A stretch of DNA of 64,000 nucleotides from Soonwooa sp. (lineage in GTDB: Bacteria > Bacteroidota > Bacteroidia > Flavobacteriales > Weeksellaceae): the NCBI RefSeq assembly GCF_030151385.1, contig NZ_JASLDS010000030.1, positions 103,483-167,482 of the forward strand, read 5' to 3'. The notes beneath the pieces are model-generated. The model was not told the DNA's origin and did not search any database. It was given only the letters and a program-made list of their open reading frames with translations. The position numbers and the translations under genes were made by a program. Each line of letters opens with the position of its first letter. The stretch's first letter is position 1. Shown here one piece after another: positions 41,890 through 51,263 of this stretch.

Positions 41890-44100
41890 ATGTCAAAAAT
41901 TCATTACACCCTAACGGATGAAGCGCCAATGTTGGCAACACACTCGTTTTTACCTATCGTAAAAGGATTTACAAAAACCGCTAACATCGAAATCGAAGTT
42001 CCAGATATTTCTCTTGCAGGAAGAATCTTGGCTACTTTCCCTGAATTCTTGAAAGAAGAACAAAGAATTCCTGATGCGCTTGCTGAATTGGGTGCTTTGG
42101 CGACTACTCCAGAAGCGAATATCATTAAACTTCCAAACATTTCGGCTTCTGCTCCACAATTGGATGCGGCGATTGCTGAACTTCAAGCGAAAGGATTTAC
42201 AGTTCCTAATTATCCTGCAGAACCTAAAAATGATGACGAAAAAGCAATCAAAGCAAGATATGCTAAAGTTTTGGGAAGTGCTGTAAACCCTGTTTTACGG
42301 GAAGGTAACTCGGACAGACGTGCGCCTAAAGCGGTTAAGAATTATGCAAAAGCTAATCCACACAAAATGGGTGCTTGGGCTTCTGATAGCAAAACTGACG
42401 TTGCAAACATGAACGAAGGAGATTTCTACGGAACTGAAACTTCTACAACTGTTGAAAACGCAACTGAATATAAAATTACATTCTACGGAAACGATGGCTC
42501 TTCTAAAGAATTAAAAGGGCTTGCTCCGTTAAAAGCTGGTGAGGTTATCGATTCTTCTGTAATGAATCTTAACGCTTTGAAAGCTTTTGTACAAAACGCA
42601 ATTCAAGAAGCGAAAGATAAAAACGTATTGCTTTCTGCACACCTTAAAGCTACGATGATGAAGGTTTCGGACCCAATCATTTTCGGGGCGATTGTGGAGA
42701 CTTTCTTCAAAGACGTTTTTGCTAAATATGGTGAATTATTCAAGTCTTTAGATATCAATGCTAACAATGGTTTAGCAGATTTATACGAAAAAATTAAGGG
42801 TCAACCTCAAGAAGCAGAAATTAAAGCTGCAATCGATGCTGACTTGGCAAATGGACCACGCGTTGCGATGGTAAATTCTGATAAAGGAATTACCAATTTC
42901 CACGTTCCATCGGATATTATCGTTGATGCTTCTATGGCTGCTTTGGTAAGAAATGGCGGTAAAATGTGGAATAAAGATGGTGCTGAAGAAGATACTATTG
43001 CGATTATTCCAGACCGTTCTTATGCAGGCTTCTATCAAGCTGTTGTAGATGATATGAAGGAAAATGGAGCACTTGACCCAACAACTATGGGTTCTGTTCC
43101 TAACGTTGGTTTGATGGCTCAAAAAGCTGAAGAATACGGTTCTCACGATAAAACTTTCCAAGCTACTGCAGACGGAACTATTAAAGTTGAAGATGCTAGC
43201 GGAAACGTTCTTTTGGAACAAAAAGTTGAAAAAGACGATATCTTCAGAATGTGTCAAACTAAAGATGCTCCTATCCAAGATTGGGTAAAATTAGCGGTAA
43301 ACAGAGCAAGATTGTCTGATACAACTGCAATTTTTTGGTTGGATAAAGGAAGAGCTCACGACAGAGAAATCATCAAAAAAGTAGAGAAATATCTAAAAGA
43401 TTTCGATACAACAGGTCTTGACATCAGAATTATGGATGTGAAAGATGCGATGAGAGAAACTTTGAAAAGAGCAAGAGAAGGAAAAGACACGATTTCTGTT
43501 TCAGGAAACGTATTGAGAGATTATTTAACAGACCTTTTCCCTATTTTGGAATTAGGAACTTCTGCTAAAATGCTTTCTATCGTTCCTTTGATGAATGGTG
43601 GTGGTTTATTCGAAACTGGTGCTGGAGGTTCTGCTCCTAAACACATCGAGCAATTCCTAGAAGAAGGTTATTTAAGATGGGATTCATTAGGTGAATTCTT
43701 AGCTTTACAAGCTTCTTTGGAGCATTTAGCACAAACTCAAAACAATACAAAATCTCAAGTTTTAGCAGACGCATTGGATGAGGCAAACGCTAAATTCTTG
43801 GCAACAGATAAATCTCCAGGTAGAAAATTAGGAACTATCGATAACAGAGGTTCTCACTTCTATTTAGCAATGTATTGGGCTGAAGCATTAGCTGCTCAGA
43901 CAAAAGATGCTGAAATGGCTGCTAAATTTGCGCCTATCGCTCAAGCTTTGAAAGATAGCGAACAAGTAATCAACGCTGAATTAATCGGAGCTCAAGGAAA
44001 ACCTCAAAACATTGATGGTTATTACAAGCCTGACACTTATAAAACTTATGCGGCAATGCGTCCAAGCACAGTTTTAAATGAAATTATCGACGGAATTTAA
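41890..44100 (+). CDS. icd: Monomeric NADP-dependent isocitrate dehydrogenase
   Basis: TCA-cycle enzyme converting isocitrate to 2-oxoglutarate with NADPH formation. 736 residues, the length of the monomeric (IDH-II) type rather than the 416-residue dimeric type. The N terminus SKIHYTLTDEAPMLATHSFLP is a family hallmark, and NPVLREGNSDRRAP, DGSSKELKGLAPL, LDKGRAHDREIIKKV and GGLFETGAGGSAPKH are conserved blocks for substrate and metal. An ATG 16 codons upstream (MQESCIN...) is unlikely because the chosen ATG matches the family. Strong terminator after it. Confidence 0.95.
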   Translation: MSKIHYTLTDEAPMLATHSFLPIVKGFTKTANIEIEVPDISLAGRILATFPEFLKEEQRIPDALAELGALATTPEANIIKLPNISASAPQLDAAIAELQAKGFTVPNYPAEPKNDDEKAIKARYAKVLGSAVNPVLREGNSDRRAPKAVKNYAKANPHKMGAWASDSKTDVANMNEGDFYGTETSTTVENATEYKITFYGNDGSSKELKGLAPLKAGEVIDSSVMNLNALKAFVQNAIQEAKDKNVLLSAHLKATMMKVSDPIIFGAIVETFFKDVFAKYGELFKSLDINANNGLADLYEKIKGQPQEAEIKAAIDADLANGPRVAMVNSDKGITNFHVPSDIIVDASMAALVRNGGKMWNKDGAEEDTIAIIPDRSYAGFYQAVVDDMKENGALDPTTMGSVPNVGLMAQKAEEYGSHDKTFQATADGTIKVEDASGNVLLEQKVEKDDIFRMCQTKDAPIQDWVKLAVNRARLSDTTAIFWLDKGRAHDREIIKKVEKYLKDFDTTGLDIRIMDVKDAMRETLKRAREGKDTISVSGNVLRDYLTDLFPILELGTSAKMLSIVPLMNGGGLFETGAGGSAPKHIEQFLEEGYLRWDSLGEFLALQASLEHLAQTQNNTKSQVLADALDEANAKFLATDKSPGRKLGTIDNRGSHFYLAMYWAEALAAQTKDAEMAAKFAPIAQALKDSEQVINAELIGAQGKPQNIDGYYKPDTYKTYAAMRPSTVLNEIIDGI

Positions 44101-44122
44101 TTATAAATTCTTTCTTAAGATA

Positions 44123-44160
44123 AATAACGGCAGCTTCTTCGAAGCTGCCGTTATTGTTTT
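44123..44160 (+). terminator. icd terminator
   Basis: Perfect 15-bp stem around a TTC loop (AATAACGGCAGCTTC and its complement) followed by TGTTTT. Confidence 0.9.
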
Positions 44161-44167
44161 AAAATCA

Positions 44168-44581
44168 TTATTTCTTAGCGTTTCTCATTGCTTTTACCTT
44201 AGCAACATTATCAGACTTTTTAAGCTTTTCAAACTCTTCTGAATCTGTAGAAATTAATTTCATTTTGCCGTCAGAATCATAATAAACTGCCCAACCATAA
44301 CGTTTTGTTAGCGGTGATGCTCTAAAACAAGCTTGACCTTTTGAAAAAAACTCTTTTCGTGCATTTTCTTTTTCGGAAGGAGAAATATCGTTTCTTTCTG
44401 CAAAAACTTCAAACAAAACTTCGTCAGAAGTCAATTGTGACGGTTTTGATTTTAATAAATCAAATTGGAAATTCGCCACACTCAACTTTTCTTTTCTTGG
44501 AGGTTCTTGCGACACGAAAACTGGACAATCCTCCGCAGGCTCTATTAATGTATTGAAATAATTTGTAGTGTGAATTTTCAT
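44168..44581 (-). CDS. DUF6157 family protein
   Basis: Cytoplasmic protein of 137 residues found widely in Bacteroidetes and other bacteria, function unknown. Conserved blocks here: MKIHTTNYFNTLIEPAEDCP at the N terminus, LTSDEVLFEVFAERNDI and FFSKGQACFRASPLTKRYGW in the middle and KVKAMRNAKK at the end. Single gene between icd and a small membrane protein gene on the same strand. Confidence 0.85.
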   Translation of the reverse strand: MKIHTTNYFNTLIEPAEDCPVFVSQEPPRKEKLSVANFQFDLLKSKPSQLTSDEVLFEVFAERNDISPSEKENARKEFFSKGQACFRASPLTKRYGWAVYYDSDGKMKLISTDSEEFEKLKKSDNVAKVKAMRNAKK

Positions 44582-44607
44582 ATTTTGATTTAAAAAATAT
44601 TATTACC

Positions 44608-45054
44608 TCAAACCTTATTTTGCTTTCTCGAATCAAAAAACACCCAAACTACTCCTAAAACAACACTCACAAGATTAATAATTTTTAATGTCGGGCTAAG
44701 GTCTGCATAGGAAACTTTTTCTTGTGGTATTGTGAAAATTACGACAGCACTCAGAAGCATTATTACAGCCAAAATAATCTTGACAATTTTTCGTCCAGAA
44801 GGGGCAGCTGCTGCTCCATTAAAAATAAATATCCCTGTAGCAATGGTATGAAATATAAAGGAAACTGTGTAAAGAAACCACTCTGCACTTGTAATTTTTA
44901 GCGCCCAGTTCGAGAAACCATTTACCAAAATAAAACTCAGCAAAGCGATGGGCAGAACAAGAATCCAACGAATAACTGCAGGCCATTTTTGCATAAAAAT
45001 AAAGCCTCCATTCTCGTCATACATTTCTTTTTTTGGTGTTGTATTATTTTCCAT
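44608..45054 (-). CDS. Small four-helix membrane protein, unknown
   Basis: Unrecognised protein of 148 residues. Four hydrophobic segments (about 26-46, 62-82, 88-108 and 122-142), a short acidic cytoplasmic N terminus and a basic C-terminal end (FFDSRKQNKV). No conserved motif beyond the helices. It lies 26 nt before the DUF6157 gene on the same strand and could be cotranscribed. Upstream region has no clear -7 box. Confidence 0.65.
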   Translation of the reverse strand: MENNTTPKKEMYDENGGFIFMQKWPAVIRWILVLPIALLSFILVNGFSNWALKITSAEWFLYTVSFIFHTIATGIFIFNGAAAAPSGRKIVKIILAVIMLLSAVVIFTIPQEKVSYADLSPTLKIINLVSVVLGVVWVFFDSRKQNKV

Positions 45055-45159
45055 AGTATTTTGTATTTACCTAAATATAAAAATAAAAATACTTTTACAC
45101 ATATTAATTTTTCGCTTTTTGCAAATTACAGCTAATCGAAGGTATATATTTTAAAATAG

Positions 45160-45187
45160 AAAACCTCCCGAAAAGGAAGGTTTTAGA
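45160..45187 (-). terminator. Terminator of TPR-kinase/response regulator operon
   Basis: AAAACCTTCC/GGGAGGTTTT stem (one mismatch) with an A/T tract, downstream of the response regulator. Confidence 0.75.
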
Positions 45188-45223
45188 TATAAAGAAATCT
45201 TTAAAAATCGGTTGTGGCAAGAA

Positions 45224-45886
45224 TTACAAAATCCCCAAGTCTTTGCACATCGAAATCATTTCGATGTTGTTTTTCGCATTAAGATTTTCTCGTAATTCAC
45301 TAAGACGTTTTTCGATTGCACTTTGACTAAAAGGTTTAAAACCAAGTTGCTTCAGCTCTTCACCAATTTCTTGTTGCTTAAGACCTTTTGCTAGCAGTTG
45401 CAACAAAATTTCATCATAATCAGAAATTAAAAATGAATTCTGTCTCATAGAAGATTTAACTTCAAAAGGAATCACAGTTTCACCTTGTAACACACGTTGG
45501 ATAGCATCTTTAAGAACTTTATCATCATTTCTGGATTTGCTGACAAAAGCATTTATTTTTTTATTGTTAAATAAATCCTCTATCATTTTTGGTTTCTTCT
45601 CAATCGAGAAAACAATGATTTTAACATCATCCGAAATTTCTCGAATTGCTTGGATAAGATCGATGCCCGATTTTAAATTTTGAACGCGATAATCTTCATC
45701 AAAAGACAAATCGGTTATTATCAAATCATAAGGATTGTTATCTGCTTGGGCTTTTTTAAATTTAATAAAAGCATCATCGCAATAACTTTCGATATCATAG
45801 CTTTCAATTGCGAGTTCCTTTAAAGTTTTTAAGGTTCCAATATTGCGATACTCGTGATCTTCAACAATTAATATTTTTTTAAACAT
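45224..45886 (-). CDS. Response regulator with C-terminal HTH (LuxR-like)
   Basis: Two-component output protein of about 220 residues. Receiver domain (about 1-125): acidic pair Glu9-Asp10 in IVEDHE, phosphoacceptor Asp59 in DLIITDLSFD, and Lys in AFVSKS. The DNA-binding region (about 150-215) holds LLQLLAKGLKQQEIGEELKQ and FSQSAIEKRLSELRENL, in the style of NarL/LuxR regulators. Starts 5 nt after the kinase stop; an alternative TTG three codons earlier overlaps it. Cotranscribed with the frame-shifted kinase. Confidence 0.88.
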   Translation of the reverse strand: MFKKILIVEDHEYRNIGTLKTLKELAIESYDIESYCDDAFIKFKKAQADNNPYDLIITDLSFDEDYRVQNLKSGIDLIQAIREISDDVKIIVFSIEKKPKMIEDLFNNKKINAFVSKSRNDDKVLKDAIQRVLQGETVIPFEVKSSMRQNSFLISDYDEILLQLLAKGLKQQEIGEELKQLGFKPFSQSAIEKRLSELRENLNAKNNIEMISMCKDLGIL

Positions 45887-45891
45887 TTTTT

Positions 45892-46770
45892 TCAAACAGG
45901 AATGTGAATTTTAACGACCAAGCCGTTACTAGAATTTTCATCAAAAATAATACCTCCTGAAATATTGGCAATACGGTTTTCCATATTTTGGAAACCAGAA
46001 CCCTCTTTTTTTGTTAAATTATGTAAGCCAACACCATTATCTGTATATTTTATATTAACAGATTTTTCATCTTTTTTGAAAACAATGGAAACCATTGTTG
46101 CATGGCTATGTTTCTTCATATTAACCATTAATTCCCTTAAAACATAATAGATTTCTTCTCGCATCTGTAGAGAAAAACCATCCCAAATAGCATCATTGTT
46201 TCCCATGATAAAGACCTTTTCTGCTGAAGATGAATAAGATGAAAGCATTTTGGCCATCATATTTGTAAAATCCGTTTCCAAACTTTTCGCGAAACTGTCA
46301 TTAGAAATATCACGGGATTTTTCGTACAAATCTTCAAGCTTATCTAATAGTTGATTTTTTGTCAAATTTTCATCATTCTTAACTTCAATCATTGCATGAT
46401 ACAAGCCATTTGCAACGACATCATGCACTTTCTTAGAATATTTGAGTTGCGTATTTTTGACATTAAGTTCATTCTGCTTTTGCTTCTTTTTATAAAAATA
46501 AAAAATAGCAAAAACTACGATTGTTAGTAGAGCTAACGCAATATAAAGCTTTAGAATTTGATTTTGTTTTAACGTATTATCGCGCTGTGCCTTAAGGAAA
46601 TCGGCTTTATTTTTTTCGGCATCATAACGAATTAAAGCAAATTGATTTTTAGCTTGTGACCTCGCAATTTGCAAACTATCATCCAATTTTTTGTAAACTG
46701 TGAAATAAGTTTTAATATTATTAGGAGAATCCAACAAAATCAATTTTTTTAACGCTTCTGCTTTATCCAT
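45892..46770 (-). pseudogene. Sensor kinase, C-terminal half of a frame-shifted TPR kinase
   Basis: Kinase half, 292 codons from the ATG used. One membrane helix (about 72-90; ALALLTIVVFAIFYFY), a HisKA_3-type dimerisation region with His in KKVHDVVANGLYHAM, and an HATPase_c domain with the N box (LRELMVNMKKHSHA), DNGVG and GSGFQNMENR. It lacks any sensor of its own. The codons just before its ATG (ELNNP in the corrected frame) continue the preceding TPR frame if one A is added to TTAACAAT, so it is very probably the second half of one protein. Confidence 0.8.
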
Positions 46771-47555
46771 TGGATTGTTAATTCACTCGCTATTCTCAAC
46801 ATTTCCTTCGCATGAAAAAGCGCTTTTTCCTTATTAGTTTTAACAAAAAAATCGGCGAGATGCGAATGGCTAGCATTCTGCCCAACCAAATCATTTCCTT
46901 TCGTGCGAATTTCCAGAGCTTTATAAAACTCCGTTTCTGCATTGTAATTTGAGTTTTTAAGAAATTGAATATAAGCAAGGTTATCGATGACCTTCGACTT
47001 TATATTAAACGCGTCTTCTGGCTTATCGATTCTAATACTTTTTAGCAAAGCAATTCCCTCATCGTATTTTTTTAATTTCGAAAAAGCAATGGCAGTATTA
47101 TTCTTTATTAGAAAACTTTCATCATCATTTGTTGATGCACTCAAAGCTTTCTCATACCAATAAAGAGCAGATGTAAAATCACCTAGATTGTTCCTTGATA
47201 GTGCTAGACTATTATAAACAGAAACTAAATAGATGTTATTTTGTGCTTTTCCAAAAAATTTTAATGCCAGAATATTATTTTCTTCACTGCCGAGATAATC
47301 TGCCGAATTAATCTGAATAATAGCAGCATTCATCAAAGATTTACCAACTCCTAAGCTATCTTTCTTGCGTTGAAATTCATTTTTTGCAAGTATGAAATTC
47401 TTGTAAGCTGCAAGATTATCTTGTTGTTCTAAATACTTCCAAGCTAATTCGTAGTAGTCATTACTAGTAAGCTTATCCTGATCCGCAGTTTTATCCTGTT
47501 TGCAAGAGTATAAAAAGAGTAAAATAAAAATCAATAATGCGGAACAAATTTTCAA
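46749..47555 (-). pseudogene. TPR sensor half of the same kinase, ended by a 1-base frameshift
   Basis: N-terminal half, 268 codons from the TTG used: lipoprotein-like signal (LLFLYSCKQ, Cys near 18), then tetratricopeptide repeats (about 35-250; YYELAWKYLEQQDNLAAYKN, LGDFTSALYWYEKALSAS). It ends ELTIQWIKQKR in a frame shared by 22 bp with the kinase half. Joined by one added A the protein would be about 560 residues, a standard Bacteroidetes TPR histidine kinase. Starts at TTG (codon 1 or 7 of the frame); the promoter box overlaps the first, favouring the second. Confidence 0.8.
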
Positions 47556-47571
47556 GGTTGAGATTTTGTTC

Positions 47572-47579
47572 AAAGATAA
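47572..47579 (-). promoter_or_regulatory. -7 box for TPR kinase operon
   Basis: TATCTTTG on the minus strand, exact TAnnTTTG. It overlaps a possible TTG start, which argues that translation begins at the next TTG, 18 nt further on. Confidence 0.5.
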
Positions 47580-47582
47580 AGA

Positions 47583-47604
47583 AAAGAGGCTATACAGCCT
47601 CTTT
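47583..47604 (-). terminator. Terminator of 52-residue exported protein gene
   Basis: AAAGAGGCT/AGCCTCTTT stem with a 4-nt loop and T tract on the minus strand. Confidence 0.8.
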
Positions 47605-47612
47605 CCAAGAAT

Positions 47613-47771
47613 TTATTTTTTAGGAATTGTTCCTGTTTCGCCACTTGTATCAGTATCGATAGAATTAACTTGCTCAGTGCTCGCAGATGCATTGTTAGAG
47701 TTTGTATTTTGTGCATTAGCGTTTGAGTTAGGAAAAACGAATCCTAACAATAATAAAATTAAGTTTAACAT
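47613..47771 (-). CDS. Small exported Asn/Ser/Thr-rich protein, 52 residues
   Basis: A frame of 52 codons with ATG and TAA (MLNLILLLLGFVFPNSNANA begins it). The N terminus is a good signal peptide (hydrophobic core LILLLLGFVF, likely cut after NANA). The mature part (QNTNSNNASASTEQ ... GTIPKK) is rich in Asn, Ser and Thr and has no motif. A terminator directly follows and the TPR kinase operon lies just downstream in the same direction, so it may be a small periplasmic or surface factor of unknown role. Length makes this uncertain. Confidence 0.5.
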   Translation of the reverse strand: MLNLILLLLGFVFPNSNANAQNTNSNNASASTEQVNSIDTDTSGETGTIPKK

Positions 47772-48120
47772 TTTGATTAAAAATTTAAGTTCAGATAATT
47801 CCAGAGTGTGCTCAAAAAACAGATTTTGAGTAGTGACACGGACAAAAAAAGAAGCGCTTCTTAAATTTTTGGGAAGTAGCCTTCAAAAACGGAACAGAAA
47901 AATCTGCTTCCCAAGTCAGAGATGTCCCTCCGCTTTATCAGGCTTTTTTTTAGAAATCTGTCTTGTTTATTACTGATTTCTATGGCAAAGTAAAGGAGAA
48001 TGTGCAGGCACGTGTTAGAAAGATATTGGAAAGTTTTTGGAAACTTCAAACACCTTATTTACGGAAAACCACAAAGAAACTTTCCAAAAAATTTCTATCT
48101 TGGCAACATAATATTCCGAA
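47772..48120. other. Intergenic region between divergent small gene and unknown gene
   Basis: No coding frame I can support. It holds AAGAAGCGCTTCTT (palindrome, about 47850) and inverted copies of TTGGAAAGTTT near 48027 and 48079 that could fold into a stem-loop, plus a TATCTTGG (7 of 8 to the -7 box) at 48097-48104, 17 nt before the next ATG. Confidence 0.4.
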
Positions 48121-48939
48121 ATGTCAACTTACTTTCCCTATAAAAAGCTTTTGATTGAAAAAGTCTATCAAAAAGCCAAACAAAATACGCATGAAATTTC
48201 TCTAAATGGGATTTTTAACGATTTGGAAATAAGTCTCCGTGAGGATTACAAAATTAGTTTGACTTCCAAAAGCCTAAAAACCTACAAACAGCATTTTATT
48301 GATGATAATAAAGATTACAACATTCCTACGAATACTTTAAACGACTTAAGTAAATATGTAGGCAGTATGGATTTTAAAGATTTTTGCAGCAAAAATGAAA
48401 TCGAAGATAATCCCTCAACAAAGGTCGAAATAAAAGTGAATGAGGATTATTGTGAAACGCATCAGATATCGGAAACTAAATCCAACATCACGATTAATGT
48501 CATCAATAAACCTTTCTTTGGAATTCCCGAATTTATGACAAAACACAGCAGCATGGGAATTTTCGGTGTTTTGTTTATTTTAGGTTCGGCGTTTGGAGGT
48601 TATCAATTTTTCAAACCCAAACAAAACACTTCAACAATCCAAAATCTAATAAGTGCGACAGTCTCTGGATGTATGTACTGGAATGGTGACGAATATTTAC
48701 AAGAAGATTGTGATAAAATTAATGACAAAGTAAATTTAATACCATTAAATCAAGAAAAACTGGAACATTTTAAACGCATTACCAATCCGGATACCCTTAC
48801 TTTGCATTCTGTCGGAAAAGTTTGGTATTCTAAATACAACAATGAAGTCACTTTTTTCACCACACAAGGCAAGAATCCAGAAAATGGAAAAACTCTAAAA
48901 CCCGTTACTGAATACATTTTAAACAAATACACACAATAG
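48121..48939 (+). CDS. Single-pass membrane protein, unrecognised
   Basis: Protein of 272 residues not recognised by name. N-terminal soluble part (about 1-130) with a pattern seen in Bacteroidetes hypothetical proteins (ISLREDYKISLTSKSLKTY, NTLNDLSKYVGSMDFKDFC). One membrane helix (about 144-163; GIFGVLFILGSAFGGYQFF), then about 105 outer residues with a conserved-looking SGCMYWNGDEYLQEDC (two or three Cys) and GKVWYSKYNN. Type II topology (N inside) is the inference. A lipoprotein gene follows by 75 nt. Confidence 0.7.
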   Translation: MSTYFPYKKLLIEKVYQKAKQNTHEISLNGIFNDLEISLREDYKISLTSKSLKTYKQHFIDDNKDYNIPTNTLNDLSKYVGSMDFKDFCSKNEIEDNPSTKVEIKVNEDYCETHQISETKSNITINVINKPFFGIPEFMTKHSSMGIFGVLFILGSAFGGYQFFKPKQNTSTIQNLISATVSGCMYWNGDEYLQEDCDKINDKVNLIPLNQEKLEHFKRITNPDTLTLHSVGKVWYSKYNNEVTFFTTQGKNPENGKTLKPVTEYILNKYTQ

Positions 48940-49014
48940 AAAAGAGTTTTTCAAAAATTTATTTCAAAAAAATTTCTTTTCTTTGAATAAATAGTAACTA
49001 TAAACACACTCATT

Positions 49015-49668
49015 TTGGAAAAGAATTATACTTTTAATCTGCATAAAAAATATCATTGGTTTTACATCTTGGCATTTTCTTCGTTAATTTCATGCGAAAA
49101 GGGAACCAATGTGGAAAAGTTGACGCCTCAAGAAGACAGTTTGAAAACCGCAATGTCAACGCGTTTTACAAGTCAGCAAATCGAGGATAAATACCAACAA
49201 AGACTGCATACAAAATTAATTCCTGATAGTATTCTTGCAAAAGCTTTCCCGACGACATTATTTGGAGTCAAAAGAGATACACTCGATGTACCAAGCAGTA
49301 ACGATATTAAAGAAAATCCTGACTTTAAAACCACAGCTCTTACTGCATCCTACCACGCTGACGAGGCATTGGTTAGACTTGGTATTATTGATTGCTCAGA
49401 AAAATTTTCGAGTTTGACCATGAAAACTTCGATGATTATGGAAACCGAATATGTCAACAAAGTTTTGGAAAATGGTTTCAAAAAATCACAAGTTTATAAA
49501 GGTCATATTCTCACAACAAAAGAGGTTAAAGAAAATGGTCAACTCCAATCCAATATCAAATTACAATTAAAGGAGCGTTATTTTGTGGATATTTATGGAA
49601 CCAATATTTCTGTCGAAAAATTAAAATTGGTAATTCCTCAAATTAAATATCAAGAGCTTCCAGATTAA
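49015..49668 (+). CDS. Predicted lipoprotein, unrecognised
   Basis: Protein of 217 residues. Signal with lipobox SSLISC (Cys about residue 27) after a long charged N region. No recognised domain; the mature part is Lys/Glu/Thr-rich, predicted mixed alpha/beta, with a Cys-containing LGIIDCSEKFSS. It starts at TTG because the signal peptide begins there and the only possible ATG is after the lipobox; an in-frame TAA lies upstream. It may form a pair with the single-pass protein upstream. Confidence 0.65.
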   Translation: MEKNYTFNLHKKYHWFYILAFSSLISCEKGTNVEKLTPQEDSLKTAMSTRFTSQQIEDKYQQRLHTKLIPDSILAKAFPTTLFGVKRDTLDVPSSNDIKENPDFKTTALTASYHADEALVRLGIIDCSEKFSSLTMKTSMIMETEYVNKVLENGFKKSQVYKGHILTTKEVKENGQLQSNIKLQLKERYFVDIYGTNISVEKLKLVIPQIKYQELPD

Positions 49669-49673
49669 GTAAC

Positions 49674-51263
49674 TTAACTATTTTGATCCTCCTTCAACTT
49701 TTGAATAAACGATGAGGGAGAAATCCCCAAGACAGCCTTAAAAATAGTTGCAAATGACGAATGTGAGACAAAACCACAATCCTCAGCTAAGTAACTAATT
49801 TTATAATTAAGATATTCGGGATCGTTGTACAACCGTCGAACGATGTAATGAATTCGAAGTTCGTTGATATAAGTGTTGTAATTTTTACCTTTAAATTTCT
49901 TAATGACTTCCGAAAGATAAGTTCTGTTAGTTTTCAAGGCGCTTGCCAAAGACGAAAGCGATAAATCAACATCACGGAACTTTTCTTTTTCTTCGAATTT
50001 AGCAAGGCCTTTTAATAATTCTTGCTCTTTGTCATCACTAAGTGTCGTTGTTGAAGAACTCTGTTTTTCGGTATCTTCTACTCGTCGCTCGTCGACAACT
50101 TCAGAATTGACATCTTCATTAACTTTTAAATATGTCTCTTGCTTCAGGTGATTAATAATCTGTTCATAACGCAGTTTTTCTTTTGATTTACGATGTCTAA
50201 TATAAAAGACAACTCCAACAGCAATTAACAATAATGGAATTAAAAGAAAATAAATAATATCATTTTTGGAAGTAATGGTACGATCCTTTTCTTCTTCAAT
50301 ATATTTTTGCGCCTCCTCTACTGCAACCATTTCTTGCTCTTTGTATGCACGATCGAGACTATCTTTCTTTTTAACATAAAGGTCAAACTCTTTTGTATTT
50401 CCAATTTTGGCGTAAACCTTTGACAAAATCGAAAATCGAGCAATTGACTCCTCTGTATAATCCATATTATCACCCAACGGAAAATCTTGCAAAACTTTTA
50501 ACGCTTCTTGTGGATGATTGGTTTCATACAACAGTTGCGCATAGGATGTATTATTTCGCATCCTAAAATCTGGCAAAGACTCGTGATCTAAAGCAATTGA
50601 ATTTTCAAGATATTCTTTAGCTTTTGGATAATCTTTCATTTCCAAATATGATCGACCAATGTATTGATTAGCAATCATTTTGGCGAACGCAGCATGATTT
50701 TGAATAGTCAGTTTGTTAGCGGTTTTCAGTATATAATCAGCTTTTTTGATGCACTCCGAATATTTTTTGGTATTAAATAAAACATCCAATTCAATATAAT
50801 GTCCCATGTAGATTAACGAAAGCTTCTCTGGCGTCATCTCCTCGTCTGACATATAGTTATCAACGATCTTAAGATTCTCCATTGCCAGCTGATACATTTT
50901 CAGATTCTTGTAAGTCTCTGCCAAAGCCAAATGTATCATCACTTTTTCGCGTTTGCCATCAAAATTTTCGATAATTTTTTTGGCTTGAAGATGACTTCTA
51001 AGAACTTCTGGTTGGTCCTTAATACCTGTACCATACAAAATTGTTTTACTGGTTAGTAATCGGACTTTTAGCGTATCATCCGAAATCCTTGGTAGAATGG
51101 CATTAATCTCGACGATGCTTTGCTTTTTGTTTTTAATAAGCTCCGGAAGGTTGGTATATTTCTGATAAATGGAATCAATTTGCTTTTTGTCAAATTTCTT
51201 TTGCGCAGAAAAAGGCATCACAAAAATGAAGGAAAATAATATGACCAAAAACGAACGCCTCAT
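49674..51263 (-). CDS. Membrane-anchored TPR AraC-type regulator
   Basis: Transcription factor of 529 residues with its own sensor. Signal peptide (FSFIFVMPFSAQ), TPR repeats (about 55-320; YKNLKMYQLAMENLKIV, GRSYLEMKDYPKAKEYLENS), one membrane helix (about 345-362; IIYFLLIPLLLIAVGVVFY) and a cytoplasmic AraC HTH (about 430-529; SLASALKTNRTYLSEVIKKF, SYLAEDCGFVSHSSFATIF). This design is common in Chryseobacterium and is thought to sense a peptide or polysaccharide outside. It converges on the lipoprotein gene with a 5-nt gap. Target genes unknown. Confidence 0.88.
   Translation of the reverse strand: MRRSFLVILFSFIFVMPFSAQKKFDKKQIDSIYQKYTNLPELIKNKKQSIVEINAILPRISDDTLKVRLLTSKTILYGTGIKDQPEVLRSHLQAKKIIENFDGKREKVMIHLALAETYKNLKMYQLAMENLKIVDNYMSDEEMTPEKLSLIYMGHYIELDVLFNTKKYSECIKKADYILKTANKLTIQNHAAFAKMIANQYIGRSYLEMKDYPKAKEYLENSIALDHESLPDFRMRNNTSYAQLLYETNHPQEALKVLQDFPLGDNMDYTEESIARFSILSKVYAKIGNTKEFDLYVKKKDSLDRAYKEQEMVAVEEAQKYIEEEKDRTITSKNDIIYFLLIPLLLIAVGVVFYIRHRKSKEKLRYEQIINHLKQETYLKVNEDVNSEVVDERRVEDTEKQSSSTTTLSDDKEQELLKGLAKFEEKEKFRDVDLSLSSLASALKTNRTYLSEVIKKFKGKNYNTYINELRIHYIVRRLYNDPEYLNYKISYLAEDCGFVSHSSFATIFKAVLGISPSSFIQKLKEDQNS

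Noticed and set aside
42781..43278. Open frame of 165 codons antisense to icd
   Set aside because: Antisense shadow of the conserved isocitrate dehydrogenase core; rich in Ser, Ile, Phe, Asn, as antisense frames of such genes usually are.
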